From Pseudomonas siliginis (GTDB lineage Bacteria > Pseudomonadota > Gammaproteobacteria > Pseudomonadales > Pseudomonadaceae): DNA of 64,000 bases. Each line of letters starts with the position of its first letter. Position 1 is the first letter of the stretch. The translations under genes and the position numbers were made by a program. The stretch is from the NCBI RefSeq assembly GCF_019145195.1, contig NZ_JAHSTW010000007.1:1-64000 (forward strand), written 5' to 3'. Positions 1 to 8,320 of this stretch are shown here, one piece after another. The notes below the pieces were generated by a model, which was given only the letters and a program-made list of their open reading frames with translations, ran no database searches and was not told the origin of the DNA.

Positions 1-1443
1 TCTGATCTTCTGGACAGCGTTGATTTTATAGGTGCCAAGTTTCCAGCCCGTTACGGTGGTGCTCCAAGTGCCGTTGCGCTGTACTTGTGCATTTGGAGGC
101 GCGACCGGCATTGGGTCGGCTGGACTTTCGAGGATAGTGAACTCGATTTCGGTTCTGAGCTTCTCGTCGAAATGTCCGGTGCCGGAAAATGTGATCGTTT
201 CATTGGCTTGCGTATATGTGACCGTCGGCTTGCCCGTGCGTACTCGTATGCCGAAGGGTTGGCTGGTCAGTGATGTCGTTCCCAAATAGGTATGCGTGCC
301 GACAATTGAATGCGGACCAGGTGTCAGCGTGAAAGATGCAGACCATGCGCCTGTGGCGGCATCGGTTGGGGTGCTGATTTGAGCTTGGGTGTTTTCCGAA
401 CGCACAGCAACAGCACTGGAGATCCCGGCGACGACAGTGCCTGTGAACGTTGATGTCATGTCCACCGTCTGCGTCAATCCAGGAGACGTTATTCGGGGAG
501 GGTCAATGACATAAAAATTTCGTTGGACTGACGGCACAGATGTTGCGCCATCGTATCTTTGAATGGCGACTAGAGAATAATTTTTGCCGAACGCAAACTT
601 ATAAGTGCTGGTACCACCCCATGACCCATCAATTTCGATCTTTGCGTAGGCCAATACTTTGATCGATGTGTCTTTGATGTAAACATCCACTCTTGTCAAC
701 TCTTGGTGCAGACCGCCTGTACCCGCAAATTGCGGCGTTTGTGTACTTATAACCTGCGGCAACGGACTGAGCGTTACAGGCTTGAGTACGGTCAGTGACG
801 CTTTCCCCGCGTAGCGCCCCTGCGTATTTCCATACTCCTCTCGGATGATGAAATCCTGTAAACCCTGAGGGACATTATCAAGGAGCGTGACAGTCCAATT
901 TCCGTAGCCATTGGTAATGGCCGTTGTGCTCAGTACAGTGCCTGAATTGGGACGCACAAGCGTGATTTTGCTGCCTTTACCGGCGAGGCCTGGAACCGTT
1001 GTAGTCACAGTACCATTGCTGCCAATGCGAGCAGCCTTTCTGACCAGCAAAGTCCGCGGTGTCCACCTTGACCATTGATCAATGTAATCCCATCTTCCAT
1101 CAACTCTGACTTGCAGGTCACTCTCGGGAAGGTCTTCGACTCGAATACTGTGCCAGACGCCCCCCAACCATGCACTTTCAGTGATACGTCGGTAGTAATT
1201 ATCGGCTCCGTGAAAATCCAGATGAACGTTGTGATAACGGCCATCGTTTACCGGTATACGAAACTTGAAGTCCATCGTGGTATCTACTAACAGTGACTCG
1301 GAGCCGGCCTCATACTCCAAATCCGCGACCAGGATTCCCGGCTCTTCGGAAATCGGATCATCGGATTTTTGGGAAGGGCGATGGTCCTCAGGAAACGGGC
1401 CATCTTCTGGAGAATTGGAGCCTGGGTTCTCATGGTCGGACAT
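1..1443 (-). CDS. Large Ig-like-repeat protein, N-terminal part (runs off window)
   Basis: Reading the minus strand from an ATG at 1443 gives 481 codons without a stop down to base 1, so the gene continues beyond the window. A good ribosome site (AAGGAAG, 7 bases upstream) supports the start. The first 35 residues are acidic and rich in Pro/Ser (MSDHENPGSN...) with no signal peptide. A region of about 110 residues with aromatic motifs follows (YHNVHLDFHGADNYYRR). After that come at least three repeats of about 90 residues with the beta-sandwich look of bacterial Ig-like domains, e.g. KPVTLSPLPQVISTQTPQFAGTG and PPRITSPGLTQTVDMTSTFTGTV, each rich in Thr/Ser/Gly and ending in a YxV-type strand. 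Such proteins are often surface or secreted adhesins, but without a visible export signal the role here is unknown. A palindrome upstream resembles one in front of the TcB gene at 10148. Confidence 0.72.
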   Translation of the reverse strand, partial: MSDHENPGSNSPEDGPFPEDHRPSQKSDDPISEEPGILVADLEYEAGSESLLVDTTMDFKFRIPVNDGRYHNVHLDFHGADNYYRRITESAWLGGVWHSIRVEDLPESDLQVRVDGRWDYIDQWSRWTPRTLLVRKAARIGSNGTVTTTVPGLAGKGSKITLVRPNSGTVLSTTAITNGYGNWTVTLLDNVPQGLQDFIIREEYGNTQGRYAGKASLTVLKPVTLSPLPQVISTQTPQFAGTGGLHQELTRVDVYIKDTSIKVLAYAKIEIDGSWGGTSTYKFAFGKNYSLVAIQRYDGATSVPSVQRNFYVIDPPRITSPGLTQTVDMTSTFTGTVVAGISSAVAVRSENTQAQISTPTDAATGAWSASFTLTPGPHSIVGTHTYLGTTSLTSQPFGIRVRTGKPTVTYTQANETITFSGTGHFDEKLRTEIEFTILESPADPMPVAPPNAQVQRNGTWSTTVTGWKLGTYKINAVQKIR

Positions 1444-1509
1444 GATTGAGCTTCCTTATACCGTCGGTACCTGGGTGCCTCATTGAAGAACCGTAAGCAC
1501 GAAATGACA

Positions 1510-1527
1510 CCTGTAAAACCTGACAGT
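1510..1527. promoter_or_regulatory. Palindromic operator-like site upstream of the Ig-repeat gene
   Basis: CCTGTAAAACCTGACAGT lies about 67 bases upstream of the ATG at 1443. It matches 14 of 18 positions of the perfect palindrome CCTGTCAGATCTGACAGG found at 10076-10093 before the TcB gene. The half-sites CTGT and ACAG are kept. It is probably a binding site for a shared regulator; the regulator is not identifiable from the window. Confidence 0.4.
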
Positions 1528-1715
1528 CCCGATCAGCGGTAACTATTCCCACGCCGCATCATGCAGACGTCCTTCAGTCATTAACACGCGGCTACATCGG
1601 CTTGCGCCGTTGCCTACACATCACTCAGAATCCGCCGGCTTGTGCGCTTTGAAGCGGCCTCGTAACGTGATCCGTGCCGCTGCCAATCAGTGGTCGGGTT
1701 TAGTCGCTCGGGGGT

Positions 1716-1904
1716 TTGTCATCAAGGTGTATAAGCGTCATCAAGTCGGGTAATCCCTATCCCCGCACTCGATGGTGGCTGTACGCAGGGCGCTTCGGCG
1801 CGCCGGTTTTTGGTGATACCCCCGGTCGACTAACCTGCGTCCAGCCGCCACCCTTTCGTTTAGTCGCGAGGGGTGAAGGCCCCAACCAAGGGTTATCACC
1901 ATGA
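1716..1904 (+). CDS. Possible leader peptide overlapping the DUF6124 gene
   Basis: A 62-codon frame starts with TTG and ends with a TGA that overlaps the ATG of the next gene (ATGA at 1901-1904), the geometry of translational coupling. The peptide contains YPRTRWWLYAGRFGAPVFGDTPGR, encoded by the structured RNA region itself, so its composition may be dictated by RNA folding rather than by selection on the protein. The ribosome site is poor (a G run directly before TTG). It could be a genuine leader peptide or simply an open frame through a conserved RNA. No known domain is recognised. Confidence 0.3.
   Translation: MSSRCISVIKSGNPYPRTRWWLYAGRFGAPVFGDTPGRLTCVQPPPFRLVARGEGPNQGLSP
1777..1875 (+). 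promoter_or_regulatory. Structured RNA leader of the DUF6124 gene
   Basis: Three nested or adjacent stems can be drawn by eye. An outer stem pairs GGCTGTACGCAGG (1777-1789) with CCTGCGTCCAGCC (1834-1846), 12 of 13 pairs. Inside it sit a UUCG-capped hairpin GCGC-TTCG-GCGC (1790-1801) and a CCGG...CCGG hairpin (about 1804-1825), giving a three-way-junction shape. A third hairpin pairs CACCC (1849-1853) with GGGTG (1871-1875) just before the ribosome site AAGGG. The fold ends 25 bases before the ATG, suggesting control of translation or transcript stability. The rest of the gene-free stretch 1444-1900 shows nothing else recognisable apart from the palindrome at 1510. Confidence 0.5.
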
Positions 1905-2278
1905 TCAAACCAACACCCAATCCCCCCGAAACCGAAGACTCGACCTCCCCCTACGCTTCCCCCGATTCCACCAGACTCCACGAGGCCGCTGAAAAAGCCC
2001 TCGATCACTACCTGAAAAAAGCCGCCGCTGCGCCGTCGTGCAATTCCGTCGATCGCGGCATGCAGATGTTCATGGTCGCGCCCGACATCAACCCCGAAGC
2101 GATGGCCATTCAAACCTACGAAACCTTTTCTTCGGTCAGCATTCTGCTGCTCGACCTGGCGGACAGCCTCGAGGACAAGCCGCGACATCTGGCGATGGCG
2201 ATCTATCAGTTGAGCGAGATGGGCCTATTGCTGGCGGAAAAGGCGCTGGATCAGGAGCGGGCGATCGCGGTGGCGTGA
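1901..2278 (+). CDS. DUF6124 family protein
   Basis: This 125-residue protein starts MIKPTPNPPE and matches the pattern I recognise for the Pseudomonas DUF6124 family: a Pro/Ser-rich acidic N-terminus, the segment DSTRLHEAAEKALDHYL, then MFMVAPDINPEAMAIQTYETFSSVSILLLDLADSLE and a helical C-terminus. The function is unknown. It has no signal peptide or membrane span, and the C-terminal 80 residues look all-helical, like a small four-helix bundle. The start is fixed by an AAGGG site 8 bases upstream. Its leader is strongly structured and overlaps a leader frame by ATGA. A 30-bp-arm REP palindrome follows directly after the stop. Confidence 0.8.
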   Translation: MIKPTPNPPETEDSTSPYASPDSTRLHEAAEKALDHYLKKAAAAPSCNSVDRGMQMFMVAPDINPEAMAIQTYETFSSVSILLLDLADSLEDKPRHLAMAIYQLSEMGLLLAEKALDQERAIAVA

Positions 2279-2288
2279 CGTAAAAATC

Positions 2289-2366
2289 AAAAGATCGCAG
2301 CCTTCGGCAGCTCCTACATTTGGAATGCGCTCCCCCTGTAGGAGCTGCCGAAGGCTGCGATCTTTT
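2289..2366. repeat. REP palindrome (GATCGCAGCC type)
   Basis: Two perfect 30-base inverted arms (2289-2318 and 2337-2366) are built on GTAGGAGCTGCCGAAGGC, separated by 18 bases. It lies between the convergent DUF6124 and PilZ genes, where it could act as a bidirectional transcript end. The same family recurs at 26550-26627. Confidence 0.85.
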
Positions 2367-2371
2367 GCTGT

Positions 2372-2731
2372 TCAGGCAGAAGCGGGCAGCGGCTGAAAAC
2401 TGAAATACTGCTTCAGCGCCAGCACCAGTTGGCCAAACTCCGGCGGAGCGCGGCGCAGGATGAACCCGGCGTCGTAATGCAGCGGCGTGGCGTCTTCATG
2501 GCACCACACGCAACAGGCGCTGAAATCGATGACTTGCTGGCTGCCATCGCGGGCGGGGACCTTGAGGCGTAACTGAAAATCCACCCCGATCATCATCGGC
2601 AACTGGCTGATCAGCATCAGCCCGTCCGTAGACACATTGCCGAGAAAGCCGACGGGTTTGTCGGTGACGCTGTTGAACACTCTGAGGTAATACGGCAATT
2701 GATGCCGTTCGATCCGGCGGTCGGTAAACAT
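2372..2731 (-). CDS. PilZ domain protein (c-di-GMP receptor)
   Basis: This 119-residue single-domain PilZ protein begins MFTDRRIERHQLPYYLRVFN. The two c-di-GMP-binding motifs are visible: RRIER (RxxxR) at residues 5-9 and NVSTDG (D/NxSxxG) near residue 32. The rest is the PilZ beta-barrel, ending in a short helix. Such stand-alone PilZ proteins bind cyclic di-GMP and pass the signal to a partner that cannot be named here. An upstream in-frame GTG at 2773 would add 14 residues, but the ATG places RxxxR near the N-terminus as is usual. The window also holds a c-di-GMP cyclase (sadC-like) and phosphodiesterase (bifA). Confidence 0.8.
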   Translation of the reverse strand: MFTDRRIERHQLPYYLRVFNSVTDKPVGFLGNVSTDGLMLISQLPMMIGVDFQLRLKVPARDGSQQVIDFSACCVWCHEDATPLHYDAGFILRRAPPEFGQLVLALKQYFSFQPLPASA

Positions 2732-2961
2732 GATGTGCTGTTCGCCATGCAGGGCTCCGTCACGGAGCCGCACCTGTGCTTCGGAACGAACCTGTGCGAC
2801 AGGCCCGCTCTCCCCGCTTCCGGTGTGACGGTCGCGACAATCGCCGTCACCTTGTAACTGCCAGTCGCAGGTGTTGCGCCGTTATCGAGACACGGCTCGA
2901 AACGGTTTCCTTGACTATAGCGGAGCTTGTACAGACGGCCAGATTTTGTACGAAAACCGCG

Positions 2962-3348
2962 TCAGAAGCGCGTCGGCCGTACCACCGCAGCGGCGCTGCG
3001 TGTCGGGTAATGGCCCAGGCTCTGCAACGTTTCCAGACGCGCGCGGGCGCGGTAGGCGTATTCGCTGTTGGGGTACGAAGCGATGATGAACTGGTAGGTC
3101 TGCACCGCGTCGATGTAGAGCTTCTGTCGTTCCAGGCACTGACCGCGCATCATCGACACTTCCGGCCACACGTACGGGCGGGCGCGGCTGGCGCGTTCGA
3201 CCTTGGACAGTTCGAGCATGACCTGCTCGCAGTTGCCGCGTTCATAGGCGCTGTAGGCGTTGTTCAAATGGTGGTTCATCGACCAACGGGTGCAGCCCGT
3301 CGCGGCGAGGGCGCTGAGGGCAAGGGCGGCAATGGGCAACAATCGCAT
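2962..3348 (-). CDS. TPR-containing outer-membrane-type lipoprotein
   Basis: The 128-residue protein has a classic lipoprotein signal: MRLLPIAALALSALAATGC, with the lipidated Cys at 19. The mature part carries tetratricopeptide-like helices (NAYSAYERGNCEQVMLELSKVERA; LYIDAVQTYQFIIASYPNSEYAYRARARLETL), the pattern of a small scaffolding lipoprotein such as those near cell-envelope machinery. An AGGAG site precedes the ATG. It is divergent from pykA, with about 170 bases between the starts. In P. aeruginosa a hypothetical gene (PA4328) occupies the position next to pykA, but whether it corresponds to this one was not checked. The exact role is unknown. Confidence 0.8.
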   Translation of the reverse strand: MRLLPIAALALSALAATGCTRWSMNHHLNNAYSAYERGNCEQVMLELSKVERASRARPYVWPEVSMMRGQCLERQKLYIDAVQTYQFIIASYPNSEYAYRARARLETLQSLGHYPTRSAAAVVRPTRF

Positions 3349-3520
3349 GGGGGTTCTCCTGTCTTGTGCTCTGTATCGACCCCAGGTCGGAAAACTTCAG
3401 ACGCGCTGGTCGCAAAGTTGCCGCGTTCAATAAAGAAAACGATAAGTAGTGCATTCGAACAATGACTACACCCTTCGAGCATAGTAGCCTCTGCCTGCGC
3501 TTGAACTCAGGAGTCTTTGC

Positions 3521-4972
3521 ATGTCCGTCCGTCGTACCAAAATCGTCGCTACCCTTGGCCCGGCCAGTAACTCGCCGGAAGTTCTCGAACAGCTGATTCT
3601 GGCTGGTCTGGACGTCGCCCGTCTGAACTTCTCCCACGGCACCCCCGACGAGCACAAGGCTCGCGCGAAGCTGGTGCGTGACCTCGCTGCCAAGCACGGC
3701 CGCTTTGTCGCCCTGCTCGGTGACCTGCAAGGCCCGAAAATCCGTATCGCCAAATTCGCCAACAAGAAGATCGAGCTGAAGATCGGTGACAAGTTCACCT
3801 TCTCCACCAGCCATCCGTTGACCGAGGGCAACCAGCAAGTGGTCGGCATCGACTACCCGGATCTGGTCAAGGACTGTGGCGTGGGCGACGAGCTGCTGCT
3901 CGACGACGGCCGTGTGGTGATGCGCGTTGAAACCGCCACCGCCACTGAACTGCATTGCGTAGTGACCATCGGCGGCCCGCTGTCCGACCACAAAGGTATC
4001 AACCGTCGCGGTGGCGGTCTGACCGCGCCGGCCCTGACTGAAAAAGACAAGGCCGACATCAAGCTCGCCGCCGAAATGGAAGTCGACTACCTCGCCGTAT
4101 CCTTCCCGCGCGACGCCGCCGACATGGAATACGCCCGTCAACTGCGTGACGAGGCCGGCGGCACTGCCTGGCTGGTGGCGAAGATCGAACGCGCCGAAGC
4201 CGTGGCCGACGACGAAACCCTCGACGGCCTGATCAAGGCCTCCGACGCGGTGATGGTTGCCCGTGGCGACCTCGGTGTGGAAATCGGCGATGCCGAACTG
4301 GTGGGCATTCAGAAGAAAATCATTCTGCACGCACGTCGCCACAACAAGGCCGTGATCGTCGCGACGCAGATGATGGAGTCGATGATCCAGAACCCGATGC
4401 CGACCCGCGCCGAAGTGTCCGACGTGGCCAACGCCGTGCTCGATTACACCGACGCCGTGATGCTCTCGGCCGAATCCGCCGCTGGTCTCTACCCGCTGGA
4501 AGCCGTGCAGGCGATGGCGCGCATCTGCGTCGGCGCCGAGAAACACCCGACCGGCAAGACCTCCAGCCACCGCATCGGCAAGGAATTCAGCCGCTGCGAC
4601 GAGAGCATCGCGCTGGCGACCATGTACACCGCCAACCACTTCCCGGGCGTCAAAGCGATCATCGCGTTGACTGAAAGCGGCTTCACCCCGCTGATCATGT
4701 CGCGGATCCGCTCCTCGGTGCCGATCTACGCGTTCACCCCGCACCGCGAAGCCCAGGCCCGCGCAGCAATGTTCCGTGGCGTCTACACCATCCCGTTCGA
4801 CCCGGCCTCGCTGGAACCGCACGAAGTCAGCCAGAAAGCCATCGACGAACTGACCAAGCGCGGCGTCGTGGAAAAAGGCGACTGGGTCATCCTGACCAAG
4901 GGCGACAGCTACCACACCACTGGCGGCACCAATGGCATGAAGATCCTGCATGTCGGTGATCCGCAGGTCTGA
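3521..4972 (+). CDS. pykA: Pyruvate kinase
   Basis: Pyruvate kinase converts phosphoenolpyruvate and ADP to pyruvate and ATP, the last step of the lower glycolytic/Entner-Doudoroff route. The 483-residue length and the motifs are typical: N-terminal MSVRRTKIVATLGPAS, substrate loop LNFSHGT, LLGDLQGPKIR, the catalytic lysine region VAKIERAEA, and MVARGDLGVE followed by ATQMMESMI and PTRAEVSDVANAV. The C-terminal regulatory domain is complete. The gene stands alone, with a strong intrinsic terminator just downstream. Placement next to the hydratase/ferredoxin reductase/cyclase/fumarase block matches the PykA (type II) locus of P. aeruginosa rather than pykF. Confidence 0.97.
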   Translation: MSVRRTKIVATLGPASNSPEVLEQLILAGLDVARLNFSHGTPDEHKARAKLVRDLAAKHGRFVALLGDLQGPKIRIAKFANKKIELKIGDKFTFSTSHPLTEGNQQVVGIDYPDLVKDCGVGDELLLDDGRVVMRVETATATELHCVVTIGGPLSDHKGINRRGGGLTAPALTEKDKADIKLAAEMEVDYLAVSFPRDAADMEYARQLRDEAGGTAWLVAKIERAEAVADDETLDGLIKASDAVMVARGDLGVEIGDAELVGIQKKIILHARRHNKAVIVATQMMESMIQNPMPTRAEVSDVANAVLDYTDAVMLSAESAAGLYPLEAVQAMARICVGAEKHPTGKTSSHRIGKEFSRCDESIALATMYTANHFPGVKAIIALTESGFTPLIMSRIRSSVPIYAFTPHREAQARAAMFRGVYTIPFDPASLEPHEVSQKAIDELTKRGVVEKGDWVILTKGDSYHTTGGTNGMKILHVGDPQV

Positions 4973-4992
4973 GTGACCGGCAGCTGAAACGC

Positions 4993-5028
4993 AAAAGCCC
5001 CGCCATGTGAATGGCGGGGCTTTTTTGC
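4993..5028 (+). terminator. Intrinsic terminator of pykA
   Basis: AAGCCCCGCCAT pairs with ATGGCGGGGCTT around a GTGA loop and is followed by a T6 run, 20 bases after the pykA stop. Confidence 0.93.
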
Positions 5029-5065
5029 TTATGATTCAACAGATATTTTGTCTGGTAAGGCCCTT

Positions 5066-5129
5066 TTGCGAGCAGGCTCGCTCCCACACTTGAAATGCAA
5101 TCTCCTGTGGGAGCGAGCCTGCTCGCGAA
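5066..5129. repeat. REP palindrome (GAGCGAGCCTGCTCGCGAA type)
   Basis: Inverted arms of about 24 bases (TGTGGGAGCGAGCCTGCTCG and its complement) lie between the convergent pykA and hydratase genes. This is the commonest intergenic repeat of the window. Confidence 0.85.
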
Positions 5130-5142
5130 GGCGTCTTGACAC

Positions 5143-5886
5143 TCAGCGAAAGAACCCGCTCAACGCCGCCACCGCCTCTGGCGAACGCAGCCGCTGGGTA
5201 AACAATGCGCCCTCCTCCTCGATCACTTTGCGCAGCAGCTCGCGATCGGGCGCTCGCATCAGTTGCTTGCTGATGTGCACCGCTTCGGCCGGCAGCTCAT
5301 CAAAACGCAGCGCCATTTCCCGGGCCTTGCTCAACGCAGCCGCGCCACTGTCCAGCGCGTCTGTGGCAATTCCCCATTGCGCAGCCTGTGCGCCGCTAAA
5401 GCCTTCGCCGAGCAATAACAACTCAGCCGCTTTTGCTTGCCCGAGCAAACGCGGCAGGATCAGGCTGGAGCCGAATTCCGGGCACAATCCGAGGTTGACG
5501 AACGGCATGCGCAGCCGGGCGTCGCGGCTGACATAGACCAGATCGCAATGCAGCAGCAGGGTCGTGCCGATACCCACCGCAGCACCGGCCACGGCGGCGA
5601 TCACCGGTTTGCGGCATTCGAGCAGATTGAGCATGAAGTGAAACACCGGGCTGTCGAGGTCGCTCGGCGGTTGTTCGATGAAGTCGGCGATGTCATTGCC
5701 GGCGGTGAAGCACTCGGCGCTGCCGCTGATCAGTACGGCATTGATTTCGGGGTCGCTGTCGGCCTGTTTCAGTGCTTCGGCGAGGCGGCTGTACATGGCG
5801 CGGGTCAGGGCGTTTTTCTTGTCCGGGCGGTTGAGGCGCAGGGTCAGCAAACCGCGTTCGCGTTCCAGCAGGATGGCTTCGGTCAT
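5143..5886 (-). CDS. Enoyl-CoA hydratase/isomerase family protein
   Basis: A 247-residue crotonase-fold enzyme. The oxyanion-hole segments are clear: SAECFTAGNDIADF near residue 60 and AAVAGAAVGIGTTLLLHCDL near 100. The catalytic loop reads GLCPEFGSSLILPRLLG, where the Glu in PEFGSS is the type seen in isomerase/hydratase members. It probably hydrates or isomerises an enoyl-CoA; the substrate is unknown. It is the last gene of a three-gene operon (sadC-like, ferredoxin reductase, hydratase), 28 bases after the reductase stop. The same order is found in P. aeruginosa (PA4330-PA4332), so the linkage is old, but its logic is not obvious. Confidence 0.88.
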   Translation of the reverse strand: MTEAILLERERGLLTLRLNRPDKKNALTRAMYSRLAEALKQADSDPEINAVLISGSAECFTAGNDIADFIEQPPSDLDSPVFHFMLNLLECRKPVIAAVAGAAVGIGTTLLLHCDLVYVSRDARLRMPFVNLGLCPEFGSSLILPRLLGQAKAAELLLLGEGFSGAQAAQWGIATDALDSGAAALSKAREMALRFDELPAEAVHISKQLMRAPDRELLRKVIEEEGALFTQRLRSPEAVAALSGFFR

Positions 5887-5914
5887 GGCGTGTCTCGCGT
5901 CTGAAAATCAGCGC

Positions 5915-6850
5915 TCAACCACGGCTCACAAACACGTCGGCCAGCAGTTGATTGCGCGGCAATCCGGCCAGGTACAGACGCTTGGCGAATGCGTCGACAC
6001 TGGTCGTCGAGCCGCAGACTAAGGCCAGGGTCTGCCGGGAAACAAGGCGCAGTTGCGCCAAAGCGGCGGCCGAGTCGGCCGCTGCCCACAGCTCGACACT
6101 GAGGTTTTCGCGCTGCGCGGCCAGTGCGGCAAGGGGTTTGGCCAGATAGTGTTCGCGTTCGTCATGGGCCAGGTGAATGACGCGGATGGCGCCTTGGTGA
6201 TCCTCACGCAAGGCCTCACGCAGCACCCCGAACAACGGACCCAAACCAGTACCGGCAGCCAGCAGCCACAGCGGCCGGGCGTGCCAGTCCGGATCGTAAT
6301 GCAAGGCACCGCCGCGCAGTTCGCCAAGGCGGATCGAGTCGCCGATCTGCAGCTTGCGTGCGGCATCGATGAATTCGCCGGATTGCCGGCAATCCAGGTG
6401 AAACTCGAGAAAGCGGTCTTCTTGCGGCAGGCTCGCCAGCGAGTACGGGCGGGCGATGTGGCCGATCCACAACACCAGATGCTGGCCGGCGCTGTAGCGC
6501 AATGGCCGCTGCGGGGTCAGGCGCAGGCGCAGAACGCTGTCGCTGAGCCAGTCCAGCGCTTCGACCACGGCCGGGCGGCCGTCGCTGATCGGGTCGAAGG
6601 TGTGTACCTGCAAGTCTTCGACCACCTGACACTGACAAGCCAGGCGCCAACCGTCCTGACGTTGCTCGGCACTCAAGGCGTCCGGACGATTGTCGGTGGG
6701 CACACCTCGGATGCATTGCACCAGACAGGCATGGCAACTGCCGGCGCGGCAGCTGTAGGGCACGGCGACACCGTTCTGATTGAGACTGTCGAGCAGGTTG
6801 CTGCCCGCTTCAACCGTCCACTGCCGATCACCGACGCGCAATTCAGGCAT
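5915..6850 (-). CDS. Ferredoxin-FAD/NAD(P) oxidoreductase
   Basis: A 311-residue fusion of an N-terminal plant-type 2Fe-2S ferredoxin and a ferredoxin-NADP+-reductase module. Cluster cysteines are C34, C39, C42 (SCRAGSCHAC) and C72 or C74 (RLACQC). The FAD-binding signature ARPYSLAS follows, then the nucleotide-binding stretch AAGTGLGPLFG and a C-terminal CGSTTSVDAF. This is the electron-transfer part used by many oxygenases, but no oxygenase lies nearby. I chose the ATG at 6850 because MPELRVGDRQWTVEAG is the normal ferredoxin start; a longer frame upstream lies inside the cyclase gene. It overlaps the cyclase stop by 8 bases, so the two are translationally coupled. Confidence 0.87.
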   Translation of the reverse strand: MPELRVGDRQWTVEAGSNLLDSLNQNGVAVPYSCRAGSCHACLVQCIRGVPTDNRPDALSAEQRQDGWRLACQCQVVEDLQVHTFDPISDGRPAVVEALDWLSDSVLRLRLTPQRPLRYSAGQHLVLWIGHIARPYSLASLPQEDRFLEFHLDCRQSGEFIDAARKLQIGDSIRLGELRGGALHYDPDWHARPLWLLAAGTGLGPLFGVLREALREDHQGAIRVIHLAHDEREHYLAKPLAALAAQRENLSVELWAAADSAAALAQLRLVSRQTLALVCGSTTSVDAFAKRLYLAGLPRNQLLADVFVSRG

Positions 6851-7961
6851 CAATGTTCTCCCACGCGGCGGCACAACGATTGCGCCCGTCACGCTTGGCC
6901 CGGTACAGCGCCTGATCGGCACGCTGCAACGCCTCATCCAGATCATCGCCAACGGACAGCAGGGTCATGCCCGCCGACAGGCTCAGGTTGCGCACTTGCA
7001 GGCCCATCAATTCCACCTCACTGAAGGCGATGCGCAAACGCTCGCAACACGCGGTCAGGCGTTCGGCATCGCAGTCGGGCACCAGCACGACGAATTCCTC
7101 GCCACCATAACGCGCCAGCACATCACCGTCGCGCAGACAGGCTTGCGCCACCCCGGCAAACGCCTGCAATACCTGATCGCCGGCGGCGTGGCCATGCAGG
7201 TCGTTGATGCGTTTGAAGTGGTCCAGATCGATCAGCGCCAGCCCGTGCATCACGTCGCTGTCCAGCGCGTTCAGCTCGCGGGAAGCGATGCGCAGGAAAT
7301 GCCGGCGATTGAACAGCCCGGTCAGTTCGTCGGTGGCGACCAGATCTTCAAGCTGGCGCATCATTCCGCGCAGGGTGTCCTGATGCGCCTGCAAGGCAAA
7401 CCGGCGCTGGCGCTGGCGTTGTCGGGAAACCTGGACAAAACGTGCGTAAAGCACCAGCCACGCCAAGACCATCGCCAGAATGCACACCTGCAACGCTGCG
7501 AGCGCAGGCTCGGCCAAGCGGAAGTGGTAGGCGTCCCACAGGGTAATCGCGGAAAAACTGAAGAACACCAACAGCGCACAGCGGATGAACACCCGTCGGG
7601 TGAGATGGAACAGGCCGAACAGCAGGATCAGCACGTAAAACACCAGAAACGCGCCGCGCGCCTCGTCGACATGGGCGATCAGCCACGTTTGCCAGCCCAG
7701 GCCCATCAGCACTTGCGCTTCGGTCAGGCTGGGGTCGGCGAAGCGCTGGTTGCGCCCGCTCCAGAACATGGCGAAAAGGCTCGCCTGACTGATCACTACC
7801 AGCGCGCTGCCGATGGCCACGCCACTGAGCGATTGCTGGTAATGCCCGGTGAAAAACGCCAGCCACAGCAGCAGCAGAGCCAATCCGTAGGTGGCCGCAG
7901 CGAGGGCGAAGCGTTTGAGCAAAAGGCGTTGAATGGCGTTATGGGTCAATCGTTGACTCAC
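6843..7961 (-). CDS. sadC: Membrane diguanylate cyclase, SadC-like
   Basis: Makes cyclic di-GMP from two GTP. The 372-residue protein has about six hydrophobic segments in residues 15-175 (e.g. FALAAATYGLALLLLWLAFF, GAFLVFYVLILLFGLFHL), a basic linker, and a GGDEF domain from about 205. The active-site motif is GGEEF (286-290), and the inhibitory-site motif RxxD (RDGD, 277-280) lies five residues before it, so product inhibition is expected. Position between the ferredoxin reductase and fumarase matches sadC (PA4332) of P. aeruginosa, although that protein is longer (487 residues from memory), so orthology rests mainly on synteny. SadC is the known opponent of BifA in surface behaviour; bifA is 37 kb away and broken here. 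Confidence 0.75.
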   Translation of the reverse strand: MSQRLTHNAIQRLLLKRFALAAATYGLALLLLWLAFFTGHYQQSLSGVAIGSALVVISQASLFAMFWSGRNQRFADPSLTEAQVLMGLGWQTWLIAHVDEARGAFLVFYVLILLFGLFHLTRRVFIRCALLVFFSFSAITLWDAYHFRLAEPALAALQVCILAMVLAWLVLYARFVQVSRQRQRQRRFALQAHQDTLRGMMRQLEDLVATDELTGLFNRRHFLRIASRELNALDSDVMHGLALIDLDHFKRINDLHGHAAGDQVLQAFAGVAQACLRDGDVLARYGGEEFVVLVPDCDAERLTACCERLRIAFSEVELMGLQVRNLSLSAGMTLLSVGDDLDEALQRADQALYRAKRDGRNRCAAAWENIDA

Positions 7962-8110
7962 CGTGCGATAGGAGGCTGACCGAGTGTCCTACTCTACAGA
8001 CCGGATGCCACTTTAGAGGCCCGGTCGCTAAATGACCACCGATTTTCGGGCTCGAAAATTGACGTCAAATGCATGACCTGATTGAGCTGCATTGATGCCC
8101 GCACCAGGTC

Positions 8111-8237
8111 CCTGTGGTGAGGGGATTCATCTTCGATGGGCTGCGAAGTGGCCCCTTGCAACTTGTCAATCACACTGAGCTCACAGGTTTTACGACTGCT
8201 GCGCAGCCGAGCGGGGATAAATCCCCTCGCCACAGGG
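8111..8237. repeat. REP-like inverted repeat (CCTGTGGCGAGGGGATT type)
   Basis: CCTGTGGTGAGGGGATT at the left is the complement, with one change, of AATCCCCTCGCCACAGG at the right. The same family recurs at 52236-52361. It lies in the 475-base gap upstream of fumA. Confidence 0.75.
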
Positions 8238-8320
8238 TCATCCGACCAAAAGCCAATGTGCCCCCACCACCGAGGCGCGGTATACTGCCGCGCCTTTTTA
8301 GCGTCGCGCCACAAAGGGAC

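Noticed and set aside
2776..3465. 229-codon open frame on the plus strand across the lipoprotein gene
   Set aside because: It overlaps a convincing lipoprotein on the minus strand and has no domain or ribosome site.
3242..4951. 569-codon open frame antisense to pykA
   Set aside because: Shadow of pyruvate kinase with biased composition; no start signal.
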